Below are positions 40,310 through 49,138 of a stretch of DNA of 56,090 bases, one piece after another. Within the stretch, counting starts at the first letter, position 1, and the number at the start of each line of letters is the position of its first letter. The stretch covers positions 1 to 56,090 of the forward strand of contig CASELH010000042.1 in assembly GCA_949288715.1 (NCBI GenBank). Direction: 5' to 3'. The notes beneath the pieces were generated by a model. That model searched no databases and was not told where the DNA came from. It worked only from the letters and a program-made list of their open reading frames with translations. A program made the position numbers and the translations under genes. This DNA is from an uncultured Bacteroides sp. GTDB lineage: Bacteria; Bacteroidota; Bacteroidia; Bacteroidales; Bacteroidaceae.

Positions 40310-41437
40310 ATGTTCAGTTTTCATGATGTCATAGGACAAGAGGAAGTCAAGCAAAAGCTATTGCATGAAGCCCATGAAGGCCGCATTGCCCATGCGCAAC
40401 TGTTTTGCGGCCCCCCGGGAGGAGGGAAAATGGCTTTGGCGCTGGCCTATGCGCGCTATCTTTGCTGCCCCCACCACACGCCGACGGATGCTTGCGGCAC
40501 CTGCCCCTCTTGCGTGAAGTGGGACAAGCTGGTGCACCCCGACGTACACTTTGCCTTCCCCATCGTCAAGAATGCCAAGGCTAAGAAAGAGGTGTGCGAC
40601 GACTACTTGCCCCAGTGGCGCCAACTGCTGCTGGAAAGCCCCTATTTTGCCTTAGAGCATTGGCTTGACAAGATGGACACAGAGAATGGACAAGCCATTA
40701 TCTATGCAAAAGAAAGTGATGAAATAACCCGTAAGCTCAGCCTGAAATCCAGCGAGGGAGGCTATAAGATTACCATCATCTGGCTTCCTGAAAAGATGCA
40801 CGAGGCATGTGCCAACAAGCTACTGAAATTACTGGAAGATCCGCCCCGACAAACCGTATTTCTCTTAGTATCGGAAACGCCTGAACAGATTCTCCCCACC
40901 ATACAAAGCCGCACACAGCGCATCAACATCCCCAAGATAAGCGATGAAGACATTGCCCGTGCGCTGCAACAGAAATATGGCGTACAGCCCCAAGATAGCG
41001 AAACCATAGCCCACATGGCCAACGGGAGTTTTCTCAAAGCACTGGAAACCATCCATCTCAACGAAGAAAATGACTTATTCTTCAACCTGTTTGTCAGCCT
41101 GATGCGCCTTTCTTATGCCCGCAAGATACGCGACATGAAGCAATGGAGCGAGCAAGTGGCCGGCCTCAGGCGAGAACGCCAAAAGGATTTCCTGGCCTAT
41201 TGCCAGCACATGATACGTGAAAGTTTCATTTCCAACTTCCATTGCCAGGAAATGAACTACATGACGCGCGCAGAACAGAACTTCGCCACACGCTTCGCCC
41301 CATTTGTCAACGAGCGCAATGTAATGGGCATCATGCACGAGCTCAGCGAGGCACAAATACACATTGAACAAAACGTAAATCCACGCATGGTATTCTTCGA
41401 CTTCTCGTTAAAAATGATAGTTTTGTTGAAAAACTAA
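40310..41437 (+). CDS. holB: DNA polymerase III delta-prime subunit
   Basis: A 375-residue clamp-loader subunit. The AAA+ P-loop region is GPPGGGKM (34-41), with Met in place of the usual Thr or Ser after Lys, consistent with delta-prime not hydrolysing ATP. A zinc module contains cysteines in CC (52-53) and CGTCPSC (62-68). KLLKLLEDPP and IQSRTQ (sensor-1 region, SRT in place of SRC) follow. It acts in loading the sliding clamp at the replication fork. It lies between metF and ricT. Confidence 0.9.
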   Translation: MFSFHDVIGQEEVKQKLLHEAHEGRIAHAQLFCGPPGGGKMALALAYARYLCCPHHTPTDACGTCPSCVKWDKLVHPDVHFAFPIVKNAKAKKEVCDDYLPQWRQLLLESPYFALEHWLDKMDTENGQAIIYAKESDEITRKLSLKSSEGGYKITIIWLPEKMHEACANKLLKLLEDPPRQTVFLLVSETPEQILPTIQSRTQRINIPKISDEDIARALQQKYGVQPQDSETIAHMANGSFLKALETIHLNEENDLFFNLFVSLMRLSYARKIRDMKQWSEQVAGLRRERQKDFLAYCQHMIRESFISNFHCQEMNYMTRAEQNFATRFAPFVNERNVMGIMHELSEAQIHIEQNVNPRMVFFDFSLKMIVLLKN

Positions 41438-41471
41438 GAGAGTAGAAGTACCAATGTTGGAATTTATATCC

Positions 41472-41479
41472 TATATTTG
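41472..41479 (+). promoter_or_regulatory. -7 element for ricT
   Basis: TATATTTG, an exact TAnnTTTG match, 32 bp before the ricT ATG; no well-spaced TTTG. It suggests an internal promoter in the metF-holB-ricT-gldH run. Confidence 0.5.
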
Positions 41480-41511
41480 ACACACAATTAATAATTTAAC
41501 TTTTTAGAACA

Positions 41512-42780
41512 ATGGATTTTAAACTACATAACGGAAGCGGCAATCTATGCTACAAAAGCTGCGGCAGGCAAGACAAGCAGCTGAACACCTACGACTGGCT
41601 GGCCGACATCCCGGGAAACAACGATGAAAGCGACCTGGTAGAAGTGCAATTCAAGAACACCCGCAAAGGATATTACCGCAACAGCAACAAAATTCCCTTG
41701 GAGAAAGGAGACATTGTGGCTGTAGAAGCTACCCCCGGGCACGACATAGGCGTGGTGACCTTGACAGGCCGCCTTGTGCCCCTACAAATGCGCAAAGCCA
41801 ACATAAAATCAGAAAACGACATCAAGCGCATCTACCGGAAAGCCAAAACAGTAGACATGGAAAAGTACGAGGAAGCCAAAGCACGCGAGCACTCCACCAT
41901 GATACGTGCCCGCCAGATAGCCCAAAGCCTCAACCTGGACATGAAAATAGGCGACGTAGAATACCAAGGGGATGGAAATAAAGCCATCTTCTACTACATA
42001 GCCGAAGGGCGTGTAGATTTCCGGCAGCTCATCAAGGTATTGGCTGAAGCCTTTCGCGTACGCATCGAGATGAAGCAGATAGGCGCACGCCAAGAAGCCG
42101 GCCGCATAGGTGGCATAGGCCCTTGCGGACGAGAGTTATGCTGTGCCACCTGGATGACATCCTTCGTATCCGTATCTACCGGCGCCGCACGCCTGCAAGA
42201 CATTTCGCTCAATCCACAAAAACTGGCAGGCCAATGCGCCAAACTGAAATGCTGCCTGAACTACGAAGCCGACTGCTATGTAGAAGCACAAAAAAGATTG
42301 CCGTCCAAAGAACTTACGCTTGAGACGAAAGACGCTACTTACTTCTTCTTGAAAGCCGACATCTTGAGCAATCGGATAACTTATACTACGGACAAGAGCA
42401 ATCCCGTCAACACCGTTGTCATTAGCGGCAAGCGGGCTTTCGAAATCATCGGGCTGAACAAACGCGGCATCAAGCCAGACAACTTAACGGAAGACTTGAG
42501 CCACATTGCCCCCAAGAAACCTGTGGACTTGGTAGAGCAAGAAAGCCTGACGCGATTCGACCGCAACAAGAAAAGCGGCAGCCGCAACAAGAAAAAGAAG
42601 AAAAAACAACAGCAAAATGCTGCCGCCAACAACCAGCCGGCTGCCAACAATGAGCCAGCCAGCCAAGCCTCAGCCAAAGGACAGCAACCCAAGGCACAAG
42701 GCAAACAACCACGAAACAACCGTAAGCCCAAACAACCCAACGAACCGGCACAACAACATGACAAACCTGCCCGGAACTAA
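41512..42780 (+). CDS. ricT: RicT-like PSP1-domain protein
   Basis: A 422-residue protein. The PSP1 C-terminal domain lies at about 110-210 (ARQIAQSLNLDMKIGDVEYQGDGNKAIFYYIAEGRVDFRQLIKVLAEAFRVRIEMKQIGARQEA), followed by cysteine-rich GPCGRELCCATW and CAKLKCCLNYE, which in Bacillus RicT help bind iron-sulfur clusters. The last ~80 residues are a Lys/Gln/Asn/Pro-rich disordered tail. RicT works in RNA maturation in Bacillus; in Bacteroidota the gene is regularly beside holB and gldH. Its end overlaps the gldH start by 23 bp. Confidence 0.88.
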   Translation: MDFKLHNGSGNLCYKSCGRQDKQLNTYDWLADIPGNNDESDLVEVQFKNTRKGYYRNSNKIPLEKGDIVAVEATPGHDIGVVTLTGRLVPLQMRKANIKSENDIKRIYRKAKTVDMEKYEEAKAREHSTMIRARQIAQSLNLDMKIGDVEYQGDGNKAIFYYIAEGRVDFRQLIKVLAEAFRVRIEMKQIGARQEAGRIGGIGPCGRELCCATWMTSFVSVSTGAARLQDISLNPQKLAGQCAKLKCCLNYEADCYVEAQKRLPSKELTLETKDATYFFLKADILSNRITYTTDKSNPVNTVVISGKRAFEIIGLNKRGIKPDNLTEDLSHIAPKKPVDLVEQESLTRFDRNKKSGSRNKKKKKKQQQNAAANNQPAANNEPASQASAKGQQPKAQGKQPRNNRKPKQPNEPAQQHDKPARN

Positions 42781-43333
42781 ACAACGGCAACTGCTTTGCC
42801 ACTCATTATGGCTATGGCTGCTATCCATAGTCATAATGAGTGGATGCTATCATGCCACTACGCGGCACTCCTACCACTCTTTTACCCACGAAGTATGGGA
42901 AATGCAAGACACCGTAGACTTCGAAGTCACAACTGCCGATTCACTAATCCACTACACATTGGCCATTGACTTACGCAATACCAACGACTTCCCTTACCAA
43001 GATTTGCCCATTTTCATCACCTGCACAGAAGGAGACAGCCTGCCCCTGCTCATCGACACTCTATCTTTAAGTCTTGCCAATGAATCCGGCAGCTGGAGGG
43101 GAAAAGGCATGGGTGGCTTGTATCAGACAACGCATCATGCGGGAATGCTACACTTCAGCCATACTGGCAGCCATCACATACGCATTGCACACCTGCTGCC
43201 CGACACCTTGCTCAAAGGCATAAGCGACATCGGCATCCGGCTGGAAAAAAGTCAACGCCTATCGCGACCGGCATCAATACGCAGGAAAATAAACAGCAAG
43301 ATGGTAAATCCCCAAAGCGACGACCCACCATAG
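42758..43333 (+). CDS. gldH: Gliding-motility-type lipoprotein GldH
   Basis: About 191 residues from the ATG at 42758, which lies inside the end of ricT. A signal peptide ends in the lipobox MSGC (Cys30), followed by SFTHEVWEMQDTVDFEV, LAIDLRNTNDFPYQDLPIFIT and SDIGIRLEK, all typical of GldH. In gliding Bacteroidota GldH is needed for motility; non-motile gut Bacteroidales keep it for an unknown reason. The last 82 bp overlap the 3' end of the convergent rodA gene. Confidence 0.85.
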   Translation: MTNLPGTKQRQLLCHSLWLWLLSIVIMSGCYHATTRHSYHSFTHEVWEMQDTVDFEVTTADSLIHYTLAIDLRNTNDFPYQDLPIFITCTEGDSLPLLIDTLSLSLANESGSWRGKGMGGLYQTTHHAGMLHFSHTGSHHIRIAHLLPDTLLKGISDIGIRLEKSQRLSRPASIRRKINSKMVNPQSDDPP

Positions 43334-44706
43334 CTGAAAAACGGTAAAGGAATGCCTATGACCGGTGTCAAGCCCAGCACCATACCGATATTAATAAACA
43401 AGTGGAACAGGAAGATACTGAGCACCGAGTACCCATACACCCTGCCAAAAGGCGAAGGCTGCCGTTCTGCCACCACCAACAGCCGAAGGATAAAGGCCAA
43501 ATACAGCAACAGCACGGCCGTAGAGCCTACAAACCCCTGCTCTTCGCCCACGGTGCAGAATATAAAGTCCGTATCCTGCTCTGGCACATATTTCAACTTC
43601 GTCTGCGTGCCATTCAAAAAGCCCTTGCCTGTCAGCCCTCCCGAGCCTATGGCTATCTTCGACTGATTGACGTTATAGCCTGCCCCTGTCGGGTCTTCCT
43701 CCAGTCCAAGCACAACCTTGATGCGCATCTGCTGATGAGGTTCAAGCACTTGGTTAAACACGTAATCACTGGAATACAGAAATCCCACAGAAGCAAGCGC
43801 AAACAGTCCTATAAGCAGGCAACTCAGTTTGCGCCCTATCAAAGCACGATAAAACAAATAGCAGACCGTCAAAGCGCACACTCCCCATTGCACCCACACC
43901 ATATTAAAAGGTACAACATACCGCGCCACTGCCCAGGCCAGCACATGGATTCCCAATAGGATGGCCAACATATTACGCACAGTCTTCCAGCGCTTGGTAT
44001 ATACTCCCACCATGCCCGAAACCGCCAGCAGAATAAGCAACAGCACCACATATTGCCCCATCGGGGTAGGCATCTCCTCGCCCCACATCACTGCCCCATA
44101 GCGAATGCCCACCACAAAATAGACCACGGCACACACTCCGGCAAACAGCACCACTCCCGGCATTCCCTCCCGGTACAGCACCAAGGAAAAGGCCAGGTAA
44201 ACCAAGGCAGACCCCGTCTCCCGCTGCATGATGATGAGCATCATGGGCAGTAAAATAATGAAAGCCAGTGTCAGCGCATTTTTCCACGTATGCATCGTAA
44301 AGCCATATACGCTCATGCACTTTGCCAACGCCAAGGCTGTGGCAAACTTGGCAAACTCGGCAGGCTGAAGGCTGACAGGCCCTAAAATAAGCCAGGAATG
44401 CGATCCCTTCGTGTCGGGCGCAATGAATATCGTCACCGCCAGCAGCACCATCAAGGCAATGTATATCAGGTAAGAGAAGGTGTCATAAAAAGCATCGTCC
44501 AACATCAGTAGCACAAAGGCCAGGCCAAACGAACATACAATCCACACCAACTGCTTGCCCGCACGTGTAGAGAAATCAAGGAACTCCGGATTGCCGAATT
44601 CATAGCTGGCCCCGCATACACTGAACCACCCGCACACCACAAGCAGCAGATAGAGCCCAATGGTCCACCAGTCCAGCGTTGTCCATATACTTTGCTTATG
44701 CATCAT
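43252..44706 (-). CDS. rodA: SEDS glycosyltransferase RodA
   Basis: A 484-residue polytopic membrane protein with about ten helices. Family motifs include GPVSLQPAEFAKFATALALAK, the long periplasmic loop with AIGSGGLTGKGFLNGTQTKLKYVPEQDTDFIFCTVGEEQGFVGS, and the C-terminal TPVIGIPLPFFSYGGSSLWG. RodA polymerises peptidoglycan glycan strands during elongation together with PBP2, whose gene lies 2 bp upstream. It is the last gene of the mre block and ends inside gldH on the other strand. Confidence 0.94.
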   Translation of the reverse strand: MMHKQSIWTTLDWWTIGLYLLLVVCGWFSVCGASYEFGNPEFLDFSTRAGKQLVWIVCSFGLAFVLLMLDDAFYDTFSYLIYIALMVLLAVTIFIAPDTKGSHSWLILGPVSLQPAEFAKFATALALAKCMSVYGFTMHTWKNALTLAFIILLPMMLIIMQRETGSALVYLAFSLVLYREGMPGVVLFAGVCAVVYFVVGIRYGAVMWGEEMPTPMGQYVVLLLILLAVSGMVGVYTKRWKTVRNMLAILLGIHVLAWAVARYVVPFNMVWVQWGVCALTVCYLFYRALIGRKLSCLLIGLFALASVGFLYSSDYVFNQVLEPHQQMRIKVVLGLEEDPTGAGYNVNQSKIAIGSGGLTGKGFLNGTQTKLKYVPEQDTDFIFCTVGEEQGFVGSTAVLLLYLAFILRLLVVAERQPSPFGRVYGYSVLSIFLFHLFINIGMVLGLTPVIGIPLPFFSYGGSSLWGFTILLFIFLRIDAGRDRR

Positions 44707-44708
44707 GG

Positions 44709-46568
44709 CTATCTCTCCTCATCATCATAGGTTATGACACGATTGCTGAACTCCTCTGCCAACGCCTCGTTTTGCGGTGACAACTTCCCGTTGAGGTATT
44801 GGTCCATCAAAATGGCACCGATAGGCACGCCGTAAGTAGCTCCCCACCCGCCATTTTCCACATACACAGCTATGGCAATCTTCGGGTCATCCATCGGGGC
44901 AAATCCCATGAACACGGAGTGGTCTTTACCGCGATTCTGTGCCGTGCCAGTCTTGCCGCATGCTGCAATACCGGGCAGCATGGTCTCCAAAATGCGGCAC
45001 GTTCCACCTCCGGCCACCGCGGCTCGCATCCCTTTCACTACCGACTCGTAGTGCTCCCGGGAGATGTCAGTATAATGCCGAGTGCGGTAGAGGCTGTCCA
45101 ACTCGTTGTCTTCAATCTCCTTCACCAGGTGCGGGGCCACGTAATACCCCCTGTTGGCAATGGTAGCGCCAAGGTTAGCTATCTGCAAGGGCGTGGCCAG
45201 CACTTCTCCTTGCCCTATGGAGATGCTGATGACGGTCAGCCCGTTCCATGAGCCCCGGTATATTTTGTCATAAAACTGAGCATTGGGAATAAGCCCCCGC
45301 TGCTCGCCCGGCAAGTCTGTATTCAGGCGATAGCCGAAGCCCTGCGACACCATGTGGTCTTTCCACACTGTAATGGCATTTTGTGGCGAGCCATACTTTT
45401 CATCGCCAAACATGCGGTACAGCCCCCAGCAGAAATAGGCATTGCACGACGTGGCAAGGGCAGGCACCAAGGGCAGCGGAGAAGCATGCCCATGGCAGCC
45501 CACGCGCAGCCCCCTGTATATAAACCCATGCGAGCAGGGAAACAGCGGGCTGTCTTCCTGCACAATGTCTTCCTGCAAGAAGGTCAGCGCCTGCGCCGTC
45601 TTAAACGTTGACCCCGGCGGATATGTGCCCATAATGGCCCGGTTCAGCAGCGGCTTGCGCTTGTCTTTCTGCAGGCGGTTATGATTCTCGCCCCTTTGCC
45701 TTCCCACCATCAGTCCGGGGTCGTAGGTAGGCGACGACACCATGCATAGAATCTCTCCCGTGGAGGGTTCTATGGCTACAATCGCACCGATTTTGTTCCG
45801 CATCAGCCGCTCGCCCAGCATTTGCAAGTCAATGTCCAGGCCCAACGTCAAGTTCTTGCCGGGAACAGAAGGGCGATCCATTTCTCCGTCGCGGTAATGC
45901 CCCTGTATGCGCCCGTGGGCATCGCGCAGCAACACTTCCACGCCCTTCTCGCCCCGCAGGTATTCCTCGTAAAACTTCTCGATGCCCTGCTTGCCTATGT
46001 AGTCGCCCCGGTCGTAATAGTCGTCCCGCTCCATTTCCCGCTTCGACACCTCGCCGATGTCGCCCAACGCATGGGCGGCAGCGTTGTAAGCGTACTCACG
46101 TATGGTGCGCCGCTGCACGGAAAAGCCTTGAAACTTATACAGCTTCTCCTGAAACACGCCACACTCCTCCGCAGACAGTTGCGCCATAAACGTCTGCTGC
46201 GTATAGCGGGAATATCCCGGATTCAAACGCCGGTTCTGCACATCCGCCATCCGCTCGTCAAACTGCTCACGGGTGATGCCCAGCGTGCGGCAAAAGTCCA
46301 GCGTGTCAAGCCCAGTCACCTCGCGGGGCACAAAGACCACATCATAGGCCGGCTGGTTGTACACCAGCAATTTGCCATTACGGTCATAGATAGCACCACG
46401 CGAGGGATACTGCACCTTATTCAAGAAAGCATTGCTGTCGGCATTCCTCTTGTAGGCATCCGTCATAATCTGCAAATTGAATAACCTGCCTATATAGACC
46501 AACACAATGGCTATTACTATGAAAGCGATTACATATTTCCGTTTCTCCAGTACATAATCTTTTGCCAT
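44709..46568 (-). CDS. mrdA: Penicillin-binding protein 2
   Basis: A 619-residue transpeptidase. One membrane anchor lies at ~12-30, then the dimerisation domain (SRGAIYDRNGKLLVYNQPAYDVVFVP) and the catalytic domain with S320-TFK, S375-CN and K540-TG. It cross-links peptidoglycan in the elongasome with RodA. It sits between mreD and rodA as in other rod-shaped Bacteroidota. All three active-site motifs are intact. Confidence 0.95.
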   Translation of the reverse strand: MAKDYVLEKRKYVIAFIVIAIVLVYIGRLFNLQIMTDAYKRNADSNAFLNKVQYPSRGAIYDRNGKLLVYNQPAYDVVFVPREVTGLDTLDFCRTLGITREQFDERMADVQNRRLNPGYSRYTQQTFMAQLSAEECGVFQEKLYKFQGFSVQRRTIREYAYNAAAHALGDIGEVSKREMERDDYYDRGDYIGKQGIEKFYEEYLRGEKGVEVLLRDAHGRIQGHYRDGEMDRPSVPGKNLTLGLDIDLQMLGERLMRNKIGAIVAIEPSTGEILCMVSSPTYDPGLMVGRQRGENHNRLQKDKRKPLLNRAIMGTYPPGSTFKTAQALTFLQEDIVQEDSPLFPCSHGFIYRGLRVGCHGHASPLPLVPALATSCNAYFCWGLYRMFGDEKYGSPQNAITVWKDHMVSQGFGYRLNTDLPGEQRGLIPNAQFYDKIYRGSWNGLTVISISIGQGEVLATPLQIANLGATIANRGYYVAPHLVKEIEDNELDSLYRTRHYTDISREHYESVVKGMRAAVAGGGTCRILETMLPGIAACGKTGTAQNRGKDHSVFMGFAPMDDPKIAIAVYVENGGWGATYGVPIGAILMDQYLNGKLSPQNEALAEEFSNRVITYDDEER

Positions 46569-46606
46569 CGCCGCTTACCTAATTTTAAGAATACACCCCA
46601 TCCCAC

Positions 46607-47107
46607 TTATTTCTTCACAATGCCTTCCACCGCCATCACGCAAGCTATGGTGAGCACCATGCTTGCCACCATGCGCAGCAACAGCATCCCTATATGCGCT
46701 AGCGAAAAAAACTCCAAGGCAAACAGCATGTCGTGGTGCACCAGCACGCATGCCACGGCATACTTCAGGAACGAAGCCGTCCCCATCGTCTGCAAAGAAG
46801 GCACCATGCTGTCCTGCACATCGCGCGGCAAAAACAGACGCAGAAACAAGGGGCGCAAAAAAGCCAGCAACACCGCCGCCGCGGCATTCATGCCCAATGT
46901 ATCCGAAAAGATATCGACTGCCAAGCCCAGGCAGAACGCCCACAGCAGCAAGGCGTTGCGCGATGTGCCCGTCTCCATCTTCAGCAGCAGATAGACATAC
47001 AAGAAGGGCGTAGCCACCCCTGCTATGTGAATGTTGTTGAGCACCAGCACCTGCAACAGCACCAGCCCCACAAACCAGCCCGCCCTATACACATAATTCA
47101 TCCCCAT
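46607..47107 (-). CDS. mreD: Rod shape-determining protein MreD
   Basis: A 166-residue membrane protein with about five helices (GWFVGLVLLQVLVLNNIHI, LLLWAFCLGLAVDIFSDTLGMNAAAAVLLAFLRP, and more). I place the start at 47107, where the ATG overlaps the mreC TGA (TGATG); the open frame upstream lies within mreC and is not used. MreD links MreC to the synthetic enzymes of the elongasome. Confidence 0.88.
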   Translation of the reverse strand: MGMNYVYRAGWFVGLVLLQVLVLNNIHIAGVATPFLYVYLLLKMETGTSRNALLLWAFCLGLAVDIFSDTLGMNAAAAVLLAFLRPLFLRLFLPRDVQDSMVPSLQTMGTASFLKYAVACVLVHHDMLFALEFFSLAHIGMLLLRMVASMVLTIACVMAVEGIVKK

Positions 47108-47943
47108 CAGTCCGTTTCCTCCAATGCTTTCTGCTCCTCCTGCCCGGCACGCGAAATGACACATACCTGCGTCACCTTGCCAAAGTCGGTAGCAAGTTTA
47201 ACCTTTACCCTGTACGAAAGGCCGTCGTGCGAGTCGGCCATCTCCTCCACCGTGCCCACCATGACCCCTTCAGGGAACACTGCCGAGTAACCGCTGGTCA
47301 CCACCGTGTCGCCCACACTGAACTCGGCATGGCGGGGCAGGTCGCGCAGGTAGGCATATTGCGCATCCGTCCCCTCCCAATGCAGGTAGCCGAAATAACC
47401 GCTTCCCGCTATCTTACAGCTGAGGTTCGACTTGCTGTTCAGCAGCGATATCACCAGCGAGTAGTGGGGCGAAGTCTTGTACACTATGCCCACCACCCCG
47501 TTGGCATCTACCACCCCCATCTCCGGGCGTATGCTGTCCGCACTGCCCTTGTCCAGGGTGATGTAATTATCTGCCCGGTTCAACGAGTTTTTTATCACAC
47601 TTGCCCAAAACACCTTATACTGCCCCGAAGCCTTCTGCTCCAGGCTTTGCACCAGGGTCGAGTCCAACCCCCTTTCGGCAAGCGTCTTTTCCAGCTGCTC
47701 CAGCCTGCGCTCCAGCCACACATTGCGTTCCAGCAGGTCTGCATTCGCCGTCTTCAGGTGAAAGTATGAGCTGATAGAGCCTGCCACCTCGTATATGGCT
47801 CCCGTCACCCCGCCGGCCGAGGTAAGGAACACCCCTTGCTGGTAGCGGTTGAAGCGGAATAATAAAACAAAACTGGCTACCTCTAACAGCAGAAAGAGGA
47901 ACCAGTAATTGTATTTCATCAAAAAGTTCAGCAGGTTTCGCAT
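47107..47943 (-). CDS. mreC: Rod shape-determining protein MreC
   Basis: A 278-residue bitopic protein. The membrane helix is at ~13-30, a coiled coil at ~65-100 (ADLLERNVWLERRLEQLEKTLAERG) and the beta-rich periplasmic domain follows (MGVVDANGVVGIVYKTSPHYSLVISLLNSKSNLSCKI, VVTSGYSAVFPEGVMVGTV). It scaffolds the elongasome between MreB and the periplasmic enzymes. The start of mreD overlaps its stop by one base; mreB lies 37 bp upstream. Confidence 0.93.
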   Translation of the reverse strand: MRNLLNFLMKYNYWFLFLLLEVASFVLLFRFNRYQQGVFLTSAGGVTGAIYEVAGSISSYFHLKTANADLLERNVWLERRLEQLEKTLAERGLDSTLVQSLEQKASGQYKVFWASVIKNSLNRADNYITLDKGSADSIRPEMGVVDANGVVGIVYKTSPHYSLVISLLNSKSNLSCKIAGSGYFGYLHWEGTDAQYAYLRDLPRHAEFSVGDTVVTSGYSAVFPEGVMVGTVEEMADSHDGLSYRVKVKLATDFGKVTQVCVISRAGQEEQKALEETD

Positions 47944-47980
47944 GAGCCAAAAGCGGTTAAAGCATGGTATGGTGCACCGT

Positions 47981-49003
47981 TCATCTCATCAAGAACGAGA
48001 AGCGATCCACGTTCTTCAATGCCACCCCCGTGCCTTTTGCCACAGCCAGCAAGGGGTCTTCGGCAATGTGGAAGGGAATGTTGATTTTGTCGGTCAAGCG
48101 CTTGTCCAAGCCGCGGAGCAAGGCCCCGCCGCCGGCCAGGTAGATGCCGTTGTGCACAATGTCGGCATACAGCTCGGGCGGCGTGTTCTCCAGCGCGTTC
48201 AGTATGGCCGTCTCGATGCGCGATATGGACTTGTCCAGGCAGTGCGCCACCTCCTGGTAGCACACGGGCACCTCCATAGGCAAAGCCGTGATGCGGTTAG
48301 GCCCGTGCACAATGTAGTCTTCCGGGGCATCCTCGCCCAGGTCGGTCAGTGCCGCGCCCACATTTATCTTGATGCGCTCGGCCATGCGCTCGCTGATGCG
48401 CACGTTGTGCTGGCGGCTCATGTACTCCTGGATGTCGGCGGTAAGGTCATCGCCTGCCGTCTTTATGGAGTTGTTGGACACAATGCCGCCCAACGAAATC
48501 ACCGCAATCTCGGTAGTTCCGCCGCCTATGTCCACAATCATGTTGCCTTCCGGCGCCTCCACGTCGATGCCAATGCCTATGGCGGCTGCCATCGGCTCGA
48601 ATATCAGGTAAACGTCGCGCCCGCCGGCATGTTCGGCAGAGTCGCGCACGGCACGAAGCTCCACTTCCGTACTGCCCGAAGGCACGCCGATGACCATGCG
48701 CAGCGAGGGCGAAAACAGGCGGTGGCGGCTGTTCACCTTCTTGATAAGCCCGCGTATCATCTGCTCGCAGGCATAGAAGTCGGCAATCACGCCATCGCGC
48801 AGGGGGCGGATGGTGCGGATGTTCTCGTGCGTCTTGCCATCCATCATCTTGGCCGTCTCGCCCACGGCAATCATTTTATCCGTCCTGCGGTCCAAGGCCA
48901 CCACCGAAGGCTCGTTCACCATTATCTTGTCATTGGCCGTGATAATGGTGTTGGCGGTGCCCAGGTCCATTGCTATTTCTTGCGTAAAAGAGAATAAACC
49001 CAT
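47981..49003 (-). CDS. mreB: Rod shape-determining protein MreB
   Basis: A 340-residue actin homologue. The phosphate-1 loop DLGTANTII, the GVPSGSTEVELRAVRDSAEHAG region, the phosphate-2 loop IVDIGGGTTEIAVISLGGIV and the C-terminal NGIYLAGGGALLRGLDKRL are all present. It forms membrane-bound filaments that organise wall elongation. It follows purH on the same strand, separated by 135 bp holding an inverted repeat. Confidence 0.96.
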   Translation of the reverse strand: MGLFSFTQEIAMDLGTANTIITANDKIMVNEPSVVALDRRTDKMIAVGETAKMMDGKTHENIRTIRPLRDGVIADFYACEQMIRGLIKKVNSRHRLFSPSLRMVIGVPSGSTEVELRAVRDSAEHAGGRDVYLIFEPMAAAIGIGIDVEAPEGNMIVDIGGGTTEIAVISLGGIVSNNSIKTAGDDLTADIQEYMSRQHNVRISERMAERIKINVGAALTDLGEDAPEDYIVHGPNRITALPMEVPVCYQEVAHCLDKSISRIETAILNALENTPPELYADIVHNGIYLAGGGALLRGLDKRLTDKINIPFHIAEDPLLAVAKGTGVALKNVDRFSFLMR

Positions 49004-49013
49004 TTATTAAACT

Positions 49014-49136
49014 GATTAGTGTTTAGTGATAAGTGATTAATATTGAAATAAACTGTGGTTTGCAAAGCAATTAATGATAAGTAGACGGCTACATACACCC
49101 GGCCACTTATCACTAATCACTAACCACTAACCGCTA
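49014..49136. repeat. Inverted repeat with TTAGTGA arms, purH-mreB gap
   Basis: The left arm (about 49014-49037) reads ATTAGTGTTTAGTGATAAGTG; the right arm (49101-49136) is the complement (CACTTATCACTAATCACTAA and on). Units are 7 bp (TTAGTGA, ATAAGTG). A 12-bp perfect pairing TAGTGATAAGTG/CACTTATCACTA lies at the inner ends. The architecture matches the GAATGAA and GAATTGA elements but the unit is different. Confidence 0.7.
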
Positions 49137-49138
49137 TA

